Both the position numbers and the translations under genes were made by a program. DNA of 9,029 nucleotides from Leptolyngbya sp. SIO4C1 (GTDB lineage: Bacteria > Cyanobacteriota > Cyanobacteriia > Phormidesmidales > Phormidesmidaceae), in the NCBI GenBank assembly GCA_010671975.1, contig JAAHIA010000191.1:1-9029 (forward strand). The letters are read 5' to 3'. Positions 1-7,305 of this stretch are shown here, in pieces. The first letter of the stretch is position 1. Each line of letters starts with the position of its first letter. The notes under the pieces are model-generated. The model saw only the letters and a list, made by a program, of their open reading frames with translations. It was not told the DNA's origin and made no database searches.

Positions 1-744
1 GATGCTGAAGCAGCCCCTAACGCTCATTTGCAAGACTTTGATTTAATTATCTGTCGCAATGTTTTTATCTACTTTAGAACGGCCGCGATCGCAGCGGTGG
101 TCAAAAACTTTTATGAGATGCTACAGCCAGGCGGCTACTTGATTACCGGACATACCGAACTGTGGGAGCAGGACTTAAGCCGGTTTGAAATTCGCTCCTA
201 TCCAGAATCGCTGGTCTATCGCCGACCGACTGCTGCCGACAGCGCCTGGAGCACCGAGCCGGTCAATCCCGAACAAGCCTGCCTCAGAACCGCCGTCACG
301 CTATTTCGGCTGCGCGCTTTTGATCAGGCCGTTCAGCAAGTTGAAACCCTGCTCAAGCTGCAGCCCGAGAACTTTGATGCGCTCTGCCTGATGGCGCAGC
401 TCAAGGTCAAAACCGGTCAGCTAGAAACCGCCGTACAGTACTGCTACCGGGCAGCGAATTTGGAAGCCCTGTCGGTGATTCCTCACTATGTCTTAGCTCA
501 GATTTTCAAACATCGCGGCGATACTGCCTCAGCTAAGCGCGCTTTGAAGAAAATTATCTGTCTTGAGCCCACGTCAGTGGCTGCCTATGTTGAACTGAGC
601 GCCGTCTACCGACAGGAAGGCAACCCGTCTAAGAGCGTCAAGATGGAGCGGCTGGCGCTGTCGCTGCTGAGACAGCTGCCGGTGGGCACCCGCATTCTAG
701 AGCTCGATACCCTGACGGTAGATGAGCTGCTCCTAAAACTGTGA
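1..744 (+). CDS. cheR: CheR-type chemoreceptor methyltransferase with C-terminal TPRs (5' end outside window)
   Basis: CheR uses S-adenosylmethionine to methylate glutamates on chemoreceptors in the cytoplasm. The reading frame is open from base 1 (DAEAAPNAHLQDF...), so this is a 5'-truncated gene with 247 codons visible; the TTG at 28 is not a believable start. The CheR signature FDLIICRNVFIYF lies at fragment residues 13-25, followed by LQPGGYLITGHTE, matching the family's LKPGGYLFLGHSE-like segment. From about fragment residue 90 to 230 there are roughly three TPR helical pairs (for example around AVQYCYRAANLEA and AKRALKKIICLEP). A CheR-TPR arrangement resembles WspC of Wsp-type chemosensory systems. 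The stop is 26 bases before the tandem-CheW gene on the same strand, so they are probably co-transcribed. The family call is secure; the target receptor and output are unknown. Confidence 0.9.
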   Translation, partial: DAEAAPNAHLQDFDLIICRNVFIYFRTAAIAAVVKNFYEMLQPGGYLITGHTELWEQDLSRFEIRSYPESLVYRRPTAADSAWSTEPVNPEQACLRTAVTLFRLRAFDQAVQQVETLLKLQPENFDALCLMAQLKVKTGQLETAVQYCYRAANLEALSVIPHYVLAQIFKHRGDTASAKRALKKIICLEPTSVAAYVELSAVYRQEGNPSKSVKMERLALSLLRQLPVGTRILELDTLTVDELLLKL

Positions 745-770
745 TTTTGCCGCGATAAGGAAATCTGACT

Positions 771-1835
771 ATGAACGAACCCGCCTATTTTAGCTTTACT
801 GCCAACGAGCAGCGCTTTAGCATCAACGCTGCCTATGTTGAAGCTGTCTTTGCCCTGCCAGACATTATTTTGCTACCAGAAGCGGCTCCAGATATTGTGG
901 GCGCGCTCAATCTGAGAGGCGAGCTGATTCCCATCCTAGATCTGAATATCAGCCTGGGCAGGGCCGCCGCAGACTATCAGGTGAGCGACAGCCTGATTGT
1001 GCTCAATCAAAATCAGCTGCGGGCTGGCGTAATCGCCAGCACAATTCACGAACTTGAAGCCGGCGCGGTAGCGGCAACGCTGGCCGAAGCCACCGGTTCA
1101 TTCGGTCAGCTGAAGCGCAAGCATCTGATCGCCGGGCTCGCTCAGGACGATGCGCAAACGATTGTCTTAGCCGGCCCCGATCGCTGGCTGCAGTACGTAG
1201 AGGTGCAGCAAGTAATCTCGATGGCTAGCCTGCTGGGGCAAAGCCCTGCTGATGAGGCTGACGAGGCGGATGAAGCGCGATCTCAGCGCCCCACCTTTCT
1301 CCCGGAAGCGTCCGCAACCGATCGGCTAATTCTTCAGCAGCGCGCCGGGCAGCTGCGGCAGCCGCTCCAAAGACCCACAACAGAAGCGCTAAAAACGCTC
1401 AGCGTGGTGATGCTGGGCGGGCAGCGCTTTGGCATTGATCTGACGCTCGTGCAAGAATTTGTCGAAGCCTCAAACCTGACGCCGGTACCCTGCTGCCCCG
1501 AGACGATTGTGGGCAATCTCAACCTGCGCGGCGACGTTCTGACCGTGGTGGATATTCGCAGCCTGCTCGATCTGCCCATAGCGCCACCAGCGGCTAAGGC
1601 TCAGATTATTGTGGTCGAGGTGGATGCGATCGCGGCGGGCATCGTAGTTGAGCAGATTTTAGACTCTATGTTCTTGCTCAATCAGCAGGCGATTGTGCCA
1701 GTAGAGCGCACGGCTAGCCGCGCTCAGGCTCAGTATTTAGAAGGCATGGCGACCTATGAGGGCAGCCTGATTGGCCTACTAAATCTGCCCAAGCTGATAG
1801 CGCAGGGTAACCTCATCGTCGATGAAGTGGTTTAG
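771..1835 (+). CDS. Tandem CheW-domain chemotaxis coupling protein
   Basis: CheW domains couple chemoreceptors to the CheA kinase in cytoplasmic signalling arrays. This 354-residue protein has two: about residues 5-155 and 208-348. Each carries the CheW core, NLRGELIPILDL at 47-58 and NLRGDVLTVVDI at 251-262, each preceded by an IVG motif. A single-domain CheW is usually about 150-170 residues, so this is a duplicated form. The linker (about 160-205) holds the acidic repeat DEADEADEA at 161-169 and a Gln/Arg-rich stretch. No receiver domain follows, so it is not a CheV. The ATG at 771 is preceded by AAGGAAA at 757-763 with suitable spacing. It follows the cheR-type gene and ends this strand's cluster, since the next gene is convergent; no receptor, CheA or CheB is visible. 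It could bridge two receptors or kinases, which is inference. Confidence 0.92.
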   Translation: MNEPAYFSFTANEQRFSINAAYVEAVFALPDIILLPEAAPDIVGALNLRGELIPILDLNISLGRAAADYQVSDSLIVLNQNQLRAGVIASTIHELEAGAVAATLAEATGSFGQLKRKHLIAGLAQDDAQTIVLAGPDRWLQYVEVQQVISMASLLGQSPADEADEADEARSQRPTFLPEASATDRLILQQRAGQLRQPLQRPTTEALKTLSVVMLGGQRFGIDLTLVQEFVEASNLTPVPCCPETIVGNLNLRGDVLTVVDIRSLLDLPIAPPAAKAQIIVVEVDAIAAGIVVEQILDSMFLLNQQAIVPVERTASRAQAQYLEGMATYEGSLIGLLNLPKLIAQGNLIVDEVV

Positions 1836-1877
1836 CCCTTTAAAGACCGCTTAGTCAGCAAACACGCCCGAACAAAA

Positions 1878-1902
1878 ATGCCCTCAGCTAGACTGAGGGC
1901 AT
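1878..1902 (-). terminator. Rho-independent terminator of the DoxX-like gene
   Basis: A perfect 10-base inverted repeat, ATGCCCTCAG (1878-1887) and CTGAGGGCAT (1893-1902), encloses a 5-base loop. Read on the minus strand, the hairpin runs into ATTTTTG, a T-tract given by the plus-strand A's at 1874-1878. It lies 34 bases beyond the stop of the minus-strand membrane protein gene. The plus-strand side has no T-tract, so it is a weaker candidate for ending the cheW transcript, although the hairpin sits in the convergent gap and may affect both. Confidence 0.85.
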
Positions 1903-1935
1903 CAAAACGGTGTTTGCGCTTAAGCCAGCGCAGAC

Positions 1936-2814
1936 CTACTTGATCGAAGCAAAATCTCGATCTCGAACCTCGCCAGCAATGCGGCTGGAGCGACGCTCCC
2001 TCAAGATAGCCATGATGTAGTACAGCGCGATGGGGGCGACATAGCTTGCGCCTCGCTCGATGAACTCAAATCCGCCCCAGAAAGCACCCGAAAAGATAAA
2101 CAGCGACTCCGTTGCAATCTTCCAAGCACAGATGAAAAACAGCAGCGGTGCAACCGGTGCAATTAGCACTGCAACCCCTAGTGCAATCTCAAACCAACCG
2201 ATAGCCGCTAGCGCCGCTGACGTCGAACCAAATAGCGCAGAAATACCAACTGCATCGTAGTGGCCAGCCAGACCACCCTTACCATCAATTGCCCCAAATG
2301 CACCGTGACCAATCATGTAGACACCAATCGCAACCTGCAGCATGATTTTGAGAAATCGCCAGTGCTCGGTGCTCAGCGTCGGGATGTTTTTCACCCGATG
2401 CAGCCAGCCGTGACGCTTGGCATCCCACGCAATCATGAGGAATGCCGCAAACGGCACGGCATAGTTGTAGCTGCGCTCAAAGAGCTCGCTGACGGGCTCT
2501 CCTGCTAGCGGTCTGAGACAGGCCGTCATTAAGCCCCAAGCCGCCATAAACAGCAGAAACCCTTTTCTTGGCGCGAAAAACGCCAGTAATCCCAAAACAA
2601 TGTCCATCGTGCCGACGATGGGCATCAGCTTCCAAGCAGCGGCCTCGGGAATGCCCCATACCGCAAAGTAGGGTAGCCACCCTGCTTTGGTGATGATGCC
2701 AAATGCCCCGTGGCCAATAAATTCCATACAGACTCCCAGTCTCAGAAGCCACCAGATTTTCGACTCGTGACTTTCAAGAAATCGGGAGATACCGGACTGA
2801 GTAACACTAGTCAT
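1936..2814 (-). CDS. DoxX-like integral membrane protein with internal duplication
   Basis: Predicted inner-membrane protein of 292 residues with many hydrophobic segments and no known catalytic motif. The arrangement (LLRLGVCMEFIGHGAFG near the start, then helices with D/E-IxLG and AW motifs) resembles the DoxX/MauE-like membrane superfamily, but this is a family-level guess without function. The protein is two similar halves: GHGAFG occurs at 34-39 and 169-174, DIVLG at 71 matches EIALG at 209, AP at 81 matches AP at 219, AW at 92 matches AW at 230, and the FER..Y..P motif at 112-121 matches the IER..Y..P motif at 252-261. The ATG at 2814 is preceded by TGAGGT (2821-2826) six bases away, a good ribosome binding site. 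It is transcribed alone, away from pmbA, and ends in a hairpin terminator. Membrane location is likely; substrate is unknown. Confidence 0.7.
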   Translation of the reverse strand: MTSVTQSGISRFLESHESKIWWLLRLGVCMEFIGHGAFGIITKAGWLPYFAVWGIPEAAAWKLMPIVGTMDIVLGLLAFFAPRKGFLLFMAAWGLMTACLRPLAGEPVSELFERSYNYAVPFAAFLMIAWDAKRHGWLHRVKNIPTLSTEHWRFLKIMLQVAIGVYMIGHGAFGAIDGKGGLAGHYDAVGISALFGSTSAALAAIGWFEIALGVAVLIAPVAPLLFFICAWKIATESLFIFSGAFWGGFEFIERGASYVAPIALYYIMAILRERRSSRIAGEVRDRDFASIK

Positions 2815-2873
2815 AGCTGGACCTCATATACACCCGCTAAACGTCTTTTGATAGGAACAGACATCTTGAGACA

Positions 2874-2964
2874 TTAGCATAAAAAATTATATTAATCAGC
2901 TCATTTTGCTAAAAAATTTTACGTTGAAGAATTAATAATTAGCATCAGACTTGCTAGTTTAGCA
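2874..2964. promoter_or_regulatory. Cluster of TTAGCA boxes, possible operator
   Basis: TTAGCA occurs at 2874-2879, 2939-2944 and 2959-2964, and inverted (TGCTAA) at 2907-2912; a near-match TGCTAG lies at 2952-2957. A further direct copy lies at 3163-3168. The boxes sit in an AT-rich stretch 60-150 bases upstream of the DoxX-like start and overlap its best -10 candidate. This could be a regulator binding region, but no known cyanobacterial operator is recognised and AT-rich composition alone raises the chance of such repeats. Confidence 0.3.
2886..2891 (-). promoter_or_regulatory. Candidate -10 element for the DoxX-like gene
   Basis: The minus strand reads TATAAT here, a perfect match to the sigma-70 -10 consensus, 72 bases upstream of the ATG at 2814. 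At the usual spacing the upstream hexamer is TTTTAG or similar, a poor -35, so either an activator is needed or this is chance in AT-rich DNA. Confidence 0.3.
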
Positions 2965-3156
2965 TTCGGTCAAGTATTTTAATGTTTGGCAAGCTACAGA
3001 TTGATTTCAACGATTACGAAAGTCCGCAAAAGTTAAGTAGCAAAAATGACACAATTTGTCTACAGGCTCAATAAAATCGCTGATTTTTAGCCGATTAATC
3101 ATCGCTTTATGGCGCCTGGTTAGGCAAAAACTGACGTGTATCTAGCAGCCGTCTCA

Positions 3157-3191
3157 AATTTTTTAGCAATGCCATACTGCGGTAAAAAATT
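3157..3191. repeat. AT-rich inverted repeat
   Basis: AATTTTTTA (3157-3165) and TAAAAAATT (3183-3191) are perfect reverse complements around a 17-base spacer, and GCA/TGC just inside can extend the pairing with a two-base bulge. Reading out of it on either strand gives no uninterrupted T-tract beyond the stem, so it does not look like a standard terminator. It may be an operator or a leader hairpin upstream of pmbA. Confidence 0.35.
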
Positions 3192-3364
3192 ATGCCTAGA
3201 ATCTGTTGCTTGGGTTTATTTAACTAACAGCATTAGCGATTATCTATGCCGCTGTTTCTGTCAAGCATTTTAGAAGTAGGTGAGCTGGCTACTGCATTTG
3301 GCTTGTCGCCGGGGATCAAAATCTCAGAAGATAGAAGCAACCTGCCAGCATAGGAGCAGCGATT

Positions 3365-4669
3365 GTGAATTCGACCGAGACCCTTGACCTGCCGGAGCAG
3401 CTGCTAGCTTTAGCCAAAGCCTCTGGTGCGGAAGCTGCAGAAGTCTTTCAATCGCAGACTTTTTCTCAGCCTGTCATTTTTGAAGCAAACCGACTTAAGC
3501 AGCTTGAGACTTCGGAGTCTGAAGGCATTGCTCTGCGCCTGTGGCGGCAGGGGCGACCGGGCCTAGCGGTCGCCTATGGGCCGGTCGCTCCTCAGCGCCT
3601 GGTCGAGCGAGCGCTGCAGCTCAGTCAGCTGAATCAGCCAGAGCAGCCGGAACTGACAGCCGGTCAACAGCAGCAGTTTCCCACGCTGGGGGAAGCGGTG
3701 AGCGTAGCCCAGCTGATTGACTGGGGGCAGGCCGCCATCGAGCAAATCCGAGCGGCCTACCCTGAGGTGATTTGCCAAGCCGAGCTCGACTGTGAAACCG
3801 AAGTCACTCGCCTGGTGAATTCAGCAGGGCTTGACTATGCCTATCAAGATACGACCCTGAGCGGCTACTGGAGCGCCGACTGGATTCGCGGCGACGATTT
3901 TTTAAGCGTTGGCGATGGTGAAGTGGCTCGCTATCGGCTCAACCCGCAGCTGGTCGTGGCTGACATTCTGCAGCGGTTAAGCTGGGCGGAGCAGACGGTA
4001 GAGCCGCTCTCTGGCAGGCTGCCGGTGGTCTTTACGGCCAAAGCCACCGATCTGCTCTGGGGCACTGTGCAGTCAGCGCTCAACGGTAAGCGCATTGTCG
4101 AACAGGCTTCTCCTTGGAGCGATGCGCTCCAGCAGCCGGTGGTCTCTGCCGCCCTGACGCTCTATCAAGATCCGACGCAGGGTCCCTACAGCTGCCCGTT
4201 TGACGATGAGGGCACGCTGGCGCAGCGGCTGCAGCTGATCGACAGCGGTCGCCTAACGCAGATTTACTGCGATCGCAAGGTGGGTCGGCAGCTGGGCCAG
4301 GCCTCAACCGGCAGCGGCTTTCGACCGGGACTGGGCAGCTATCCGGTGCCTAGCCTGCTGAATCTTTTAATCCAGCCCGGGGAACGCTCATTTGAGCAGA
4401 TGATTAGCTGCCTAGGGGAGGCGATTGTGGTTGACCAAGTGCTGGGCAACAGCGCCGGTATTTCGGGCGAACTCTCGGTTAACTTGGAGCTAGGCTACCG
4501 AGTGATTAATGGAGAGATTGCTGGTCGGGTGAAAGATACGATGGTCGCCGGAAATGTCTACACAGCACTGAAACAAGTAATTGAACTGGCGGCCGACGCT
4601 GCCTGGAATGGTGCCTGCTTTACCCCTGCTCTGGTGGTTGACGGTCTCTCTGTGACCGGTCGCCTTTAG
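3365..4669 (+). CDS. pmbA: PmbA/TldE-family protein (TldD/TldE protease partner)
   Basis: TldD and TldE (PmbA) form a cytoplasmic complex that cleaves unfolded or leader peptides; in E. coli it matures microcin B17 and degrades the CcdA antitoxin. TldD carries the zinc HExxxH motif, while TldE is the non-metal-binding partner. This 434-residue protein (family about 440-450) contains no histidine at all, so it is a TldE-type subunit. Visible family blocks are FDDEG at 279-283, STGSGFRPG at 314-322, and NSAGISGELSVNLELGYRV plus INGEIAGRV at 362-389. The start is GTG at 3365, with AGGAG at 3352-3356 eight bases upstream. No tldD lies in the window. The clc gene follows after 23 bases on the same strand, suggesting an operon. 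The family call is strong; the substrate here is unknown. Confidence 0.88.
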   Translation: MNSTETLDLPEQLLALAKASGAEAAEVFQSQTFSQPVIFEANRLKQLETSESEGIALRLWRQGRPGLAVAYGPVAPQRLVERALQLSQLNQPEQPELTAGQQQQFPTLGEAVSVAQLIDWGQAAIEQIRAAYPEVICQAELDCETEVTRLVNSAGLDYAYQDTTLSGYWSADWIRGDDFLSVGDGEVARYRLNPQLVVADILQRLSWAEQTVEPLSGRLPVVFTAKATDLLWGTVQSALNGKRIVEQASPWSDALQQPVVSAALTLYQDPTQGPYSCPFDDEGTLAQRLQLIDSGRLTQIYCDRKVGRQLGQASTGSGFRPGLGSYPVPSLLNLLIQPGERSFEQMISCLGEAIVVDQVLGNSAGISGELSVNLELGYRVINGEIAGRVKDTMVAGNVYTALKQVIELAADAAWNGACFTPALVVDGLSVTGRL

Positions 4670-4692
4670 CTGTTTCAAGATTCTATAGACGC

Positions 4693-7305
4693 ATGACCTG
4701 GCTGAAACCGTCGCTGAGCGCTTCGCTGAAATCGCCCCAGTGGCTGATTTGGCCTAAGCGCGTTGCGATCGCCCAGGCCTGTCTGATCGGCGTTGTCTCT
4801 GGCCTCACGGCCGTGATTTTGAAGCAGAGCATCAGCGGGCTAGCCGCCTGGCGCAGCAGCTGGGAAGCGCCTACCGCCTGGCTTTTTCTGCCGGCTTTTG
4901 GGCTGCTGGGCGGCTGGTTTGCCGGGCAGCTGGTCGCCCGGCTGGGGCCTGAAACCTCCGGTAGCGGCATTCCCTATGTCAAAGCCGTGCTCGGCTACGT
5001 GCCGCTGCCGCTCAATCTGAGGGTCGCGCTAGTAAAGCTGCTAGGTACGCTGATGGCGATTGGCTCGGGGCTCTCGCTCGGGCGTCAGGGACCAACCATT
5101 CAAATTGGCGCAGCGCTGGCCGCTCAGATTAGCCACTGGATTCCAACGTCACCGGCCTTTCGCCGACAGCTGATCTGCGCTGGGGCCGCTGCCGGACTCG
5201 CTGCTGGCTTTAACGCACCCATTGCCGGCATGCTGTTCGTAGTAGAAGAGCTGCTGCAAGACTTTTCGGGGCTGACCCTGGGCACCGCCATCCTGGCTGC
5301 CTTCATTGGCGCAGTGGTCTCGCGCCTGCTGGGGGGAGAAGGGCTCAACTCCACTATGGCCACCCTGCCCACCCATTTTGCGCTGGTTGATTTGCCCTTC
5401 ATGCTGCTGCTAGGGCTGCTGGCCGGGCTGCTGGGCGCGCTGTTTAGTCGAGGTATTTTTGCCGGGCTAGCGCTGTTTCAGCGATTTCCTCTGGCGCTGC
5501 CGCTGCGGGTGGGGCTGGCTGGGCTGGTGACGGCTAGTCTAGGGCTGCTGCTGCCAGTGGCCGCCCAGGACAACACGGGCCTCAGAGAGTTTTTAGTTAC
5601 GGGCGAACTGGGCTGGCAGCTGGTGCTGGCGGCCTTTATCGCTAAGTTTGGTCTGACCCTGCTGGCCTACAGCAGCGGCGCGCCAGGCGGTGTCTTCGCG
5701 CCGGCTCTAGTGCTCGGCTCGGCGCTAGGCTGCCTGGTGGGCTTTTTTGCCCAGGCTCTGCAGGGGCTGCCGCTGGTGGGCGATGCGGTCAGCGCGAATC
5801 TAACCACCTATGCACTTGCCGGCATGGGTGCCTTCTTTAGCGCAGTGGCGCAGGTACCCATGACTTCGATGGTGATTGTGTTTGAGATGACCACCGATTT
5901 TAATCTGGTGCTGCCTTTGATGATTGGTACGGCCGTGGCCTATCTGGTCTCTGATCGGATTGCCAGCGGCTCCATCTATTCGCGGCTGCTGGCCTGGCAG
6001 GGCATCACGCTCGAAGCAGACGGTGTGCAAACCAATCTGTGGACACAGCTCACTGCCGACGACCTAATGGTGCGCCAGGTCGAAACCCTGCCTAGTGAGA
6101 TGCCGCTGACCGAAGCCATGCAGGCGTTTTCACAGTCACACCATCGCGGTTTTCCAGTGATGGCCAACGGTAAGCTAGTGGGCATTGTCACCCAGTCAGA
6201 TTTGGCCAAAGCGCCGCAGCAGCGCGACCGGCTGGTGCGCGACGTGATGACAACGCCGCCAGTGACGGTCACCCCTAGCACCTCGATTACGCACGTGCTG
6301 CATCTGCTTAACCAGCTAAAGCTAAGCCGACTGCCCGTCACCGATGCAGCAAAGCTAGTGGGTATCATCACGCGCGGCGATATCATTCGGGCCGAGTCAG
6401 AGCATCTCAGCGGTGAGGCCGCCCAGCCCGGCCCGACTGCCGCGCCTTCCTATCTGGTCTATCAAACGCAGGCACCGGCTACCGGGCAGGGACGATTGCT
6501 GATACCGCTATCCAATCCGCAGACGACGCCTGAGCTAATGCGGCTGGCGATCGCAATTGCGCGGGTGCACCACTATGAAATTGAATGCGTGCACATTCTC
6601 ACAGTGCCCCAAGAAGTTAAGCCGGCTGAGGCTCAGATTGACACCGCCGCCGGTCAGCGGCTACTGCAGCAAGCGCAGGCTGCAGCTGCCCCCTACGGAC
6701 TGTCGGTGCATACGCAAATTCGAGTGGCTCACAATGTGGCTCAGGCGCTGCTAGAGGTGGTCAAAGTGCGGCATGGCAATCTGCTGCTGATTGGCTGGCA
6801 GCAGCCATCGCTGAGCAGCGGTCGCGTCTTCGGCAGCGTAGTTGACACCATGATTCGGCAGGCTCCCTGTCACGTCATCGTGGCGCGCCTAGGAAAATCG
6901 CTGCGGTTTAAACGCTGGCTGCTGCCCATTGCCGGCGGCCCCAACTCCGAGCAGGCGATTATGCTGCTGCCGGCACTGCTGACGCTGGGGCCATCACCGG
7001 CCGTCAGCCTCTGTCATATCTGCGGGGTGGGGCAGCGGCGACCGCCTTTCTTAGCTCCCATTGCGGCGCAGCTGAGGCGGCGACTGCGGCAGCCGGTAGA
7101 GACCATTGTGGCCATCAGCGATGACCCAGCGCAGGCCATTGCTCGTCTCAGTCAGCAGCAGCGCAGCGACGTGATCTTACTCGGCGCAAGTCGAGAAGGG
7201 CTGCTAGCTCAGATGATCAAAGGAAACTTGCCGCGCCGGGTCGCACAGGAGAGCGACTGTACGCTGCTGCTGGTTCGACAAGCCGCAAGTCAAGGGTTAG
7301 GCTAA
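4693..7305 (+). CDS. CLC-family chloride channel/transporter fused to two CBS and two USP-like domains
   Basis: CLC proteins move chloride or other anions across the membrane as channels or H+-coupled exchangers. In this 870-residue protein the CLC core is about residues 20-435, with anion-site motifs GSGIP at 90-94, GRQGP at 130-134 and GVFAP at 333-337. A CBS pair (about 453-567) carries two GhhTxxD nucleotide-type motifs at 497-503 and 557-563. Two universal-stress-protein-like domains follow (about 600-733 and 740-862). The gating-glutamate position is Gln132, and the internal proton-glutamate equivalent is kept as Glu186 in FVVEE. The Tyr445 equivalent of E. coli ClcA is Phe403. The USP loops (Gly701 to Gly714-Ser715, and Gly831 to Gly844) only partly fit the ATP-binding consensus. 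The ATG at 4693 has no clear Shine-Dalgarno; it lies 23 bases after pmbA, so translational coupling is possible. Confidence 0.93.
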   Translation: MTWLKPSLSASLKSPQWLIWPKRVAIAQACLIGVVSGLTAVILKQSISGLAAWRSSWEAPTAWLFLPAFGLLGGWFAGQLVARLGPETSGSGIPYVKAVLGYVPLPLNLRVALVKLLGTLMAIGSGLSLGRQGPTIQIGAALAAQISHWIPTSPAFRRQLICAGAAAGLAAGFNAPIAGMLFVVEELLQDFSGLTLGTAILAAFIGAVVSRLLGGEGLNSTMATLPTHFALVDLPFMLLLGLLAGLLGALFSRGIFAGLALFQRFPLALPLRVGLAGLVTASLGLLLPVAAQDNTGLREFLVTGELGWQLVLAAFIAKFGLTLLAYSSGAPGGVFAPALVLGSALGCLVGFFAQALQGLPLVGDAVSANLTTYALAGMGAFFSAVAQVPMTSMVIVFEMTTDFNLVLPLMIGTAVAYLVSDRIASGSIYSRLLAWQGITLEADGVQTNLWTQLTADDLMVRQVETLPSEMPLTEAMQAFSQSHHRGFPVMANGKLVGIVTQSDLAKAPQQRDRLVRDVMTTPPVTVTPSTSITHVLHLLNQLKLSRLPVTDAAKLVGIITRGDIIRAESEHLSGEAAQPGPTAAPSYLVYQTQAPATGQGRLLIPLSNPQTTPELMRLAIAIARVHHYEIECVHILTVPQEVKPAEAQIDTAAGQRLLQQAQAAAAPYGLSVHTQIRVAHNVAQALLEVVKVRHGNLLLIGWQQPSLSSGRVFGSVVDTMIRQAPCHVIVARLGKSLRFKRWLLPIAGGPNSEQAIMLLPALLTLGPSPAVSLCHICGVGQRRPPFLAPIAAQLRRRLRQPVETIVAISDDPAQAIARLSQQQRSDVILLGASREGLLAQMIKGNLPRRVAQESDCTLLLVRQAASQGLG

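Larger units (their letters stand above)
2815..3364. other. Divergent intergenic region, AT-rich on the doxX-like side
   Basis: This 550-base gap separates the divergent DoxX-like and pmbA-like genes and must hold promoters for both. Bases around 2870-2985 and 3150-3195 are markedly AT-rich against the GC-rich genes. It contains repeated TTAGCA boxes, an AT-rich inverted repeat and an imperfect hairpin near 3075-3096. I recognise no RNA gene. One 35-codon frame (ATG at 3246 to TAG at 3353) is open but has no ribosome binding site and no recognised motif. A weak plus-strand promoter candidate is TTGCTA at 2951 with TATTTT at 2975. Confidence 0.6.

Noticed and set aside
28..30. TTG as the start of the CheR gene
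   Set aside because: The same frame is open to base 1 and this point is just before the methyltransferase signature, deep inside the family's normal length, so the gene is truncated by the window edge.
1912..1935. Second hairpin (TGCGCT/AGCGCA) as a terminator for the cheW gene
   Set aside because: The stem is short and no T-tract follows on the plus strand; part of it abuts the stop codon of the DoxX-like gene.
2060..2508. Plus-strand ORFs opposite the DoxX-like gene
   Set aside because: They are antisense shadows of a well-supported membrane protein gene with a good ribosome binding site and terminator.
3246..3353. 35-codon ORF just upstream of pmbA
   Set aside because: It has no ribosome binding site and no recognised motif; an open frame of this length is expected by chance, though a leader peptide cannot be ruled out.
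2815..3364. A tRNA, riboswitch or conserved cyanobacterial sRNA such as Yfr1 in the large gap
   Set aside because: I found no cloverleaf and no ACTCCTCACAC-type Yfr1 motif; an RNA covariance-model search would be needed to exclude others.
5976..6386. 136-codon minus-strand ORF within clc
   Set aside because: It lies opposite the CBS-coding region and its composition (Ser, Thr, Arg and Val rich) is that of a reverse-strand shadow.
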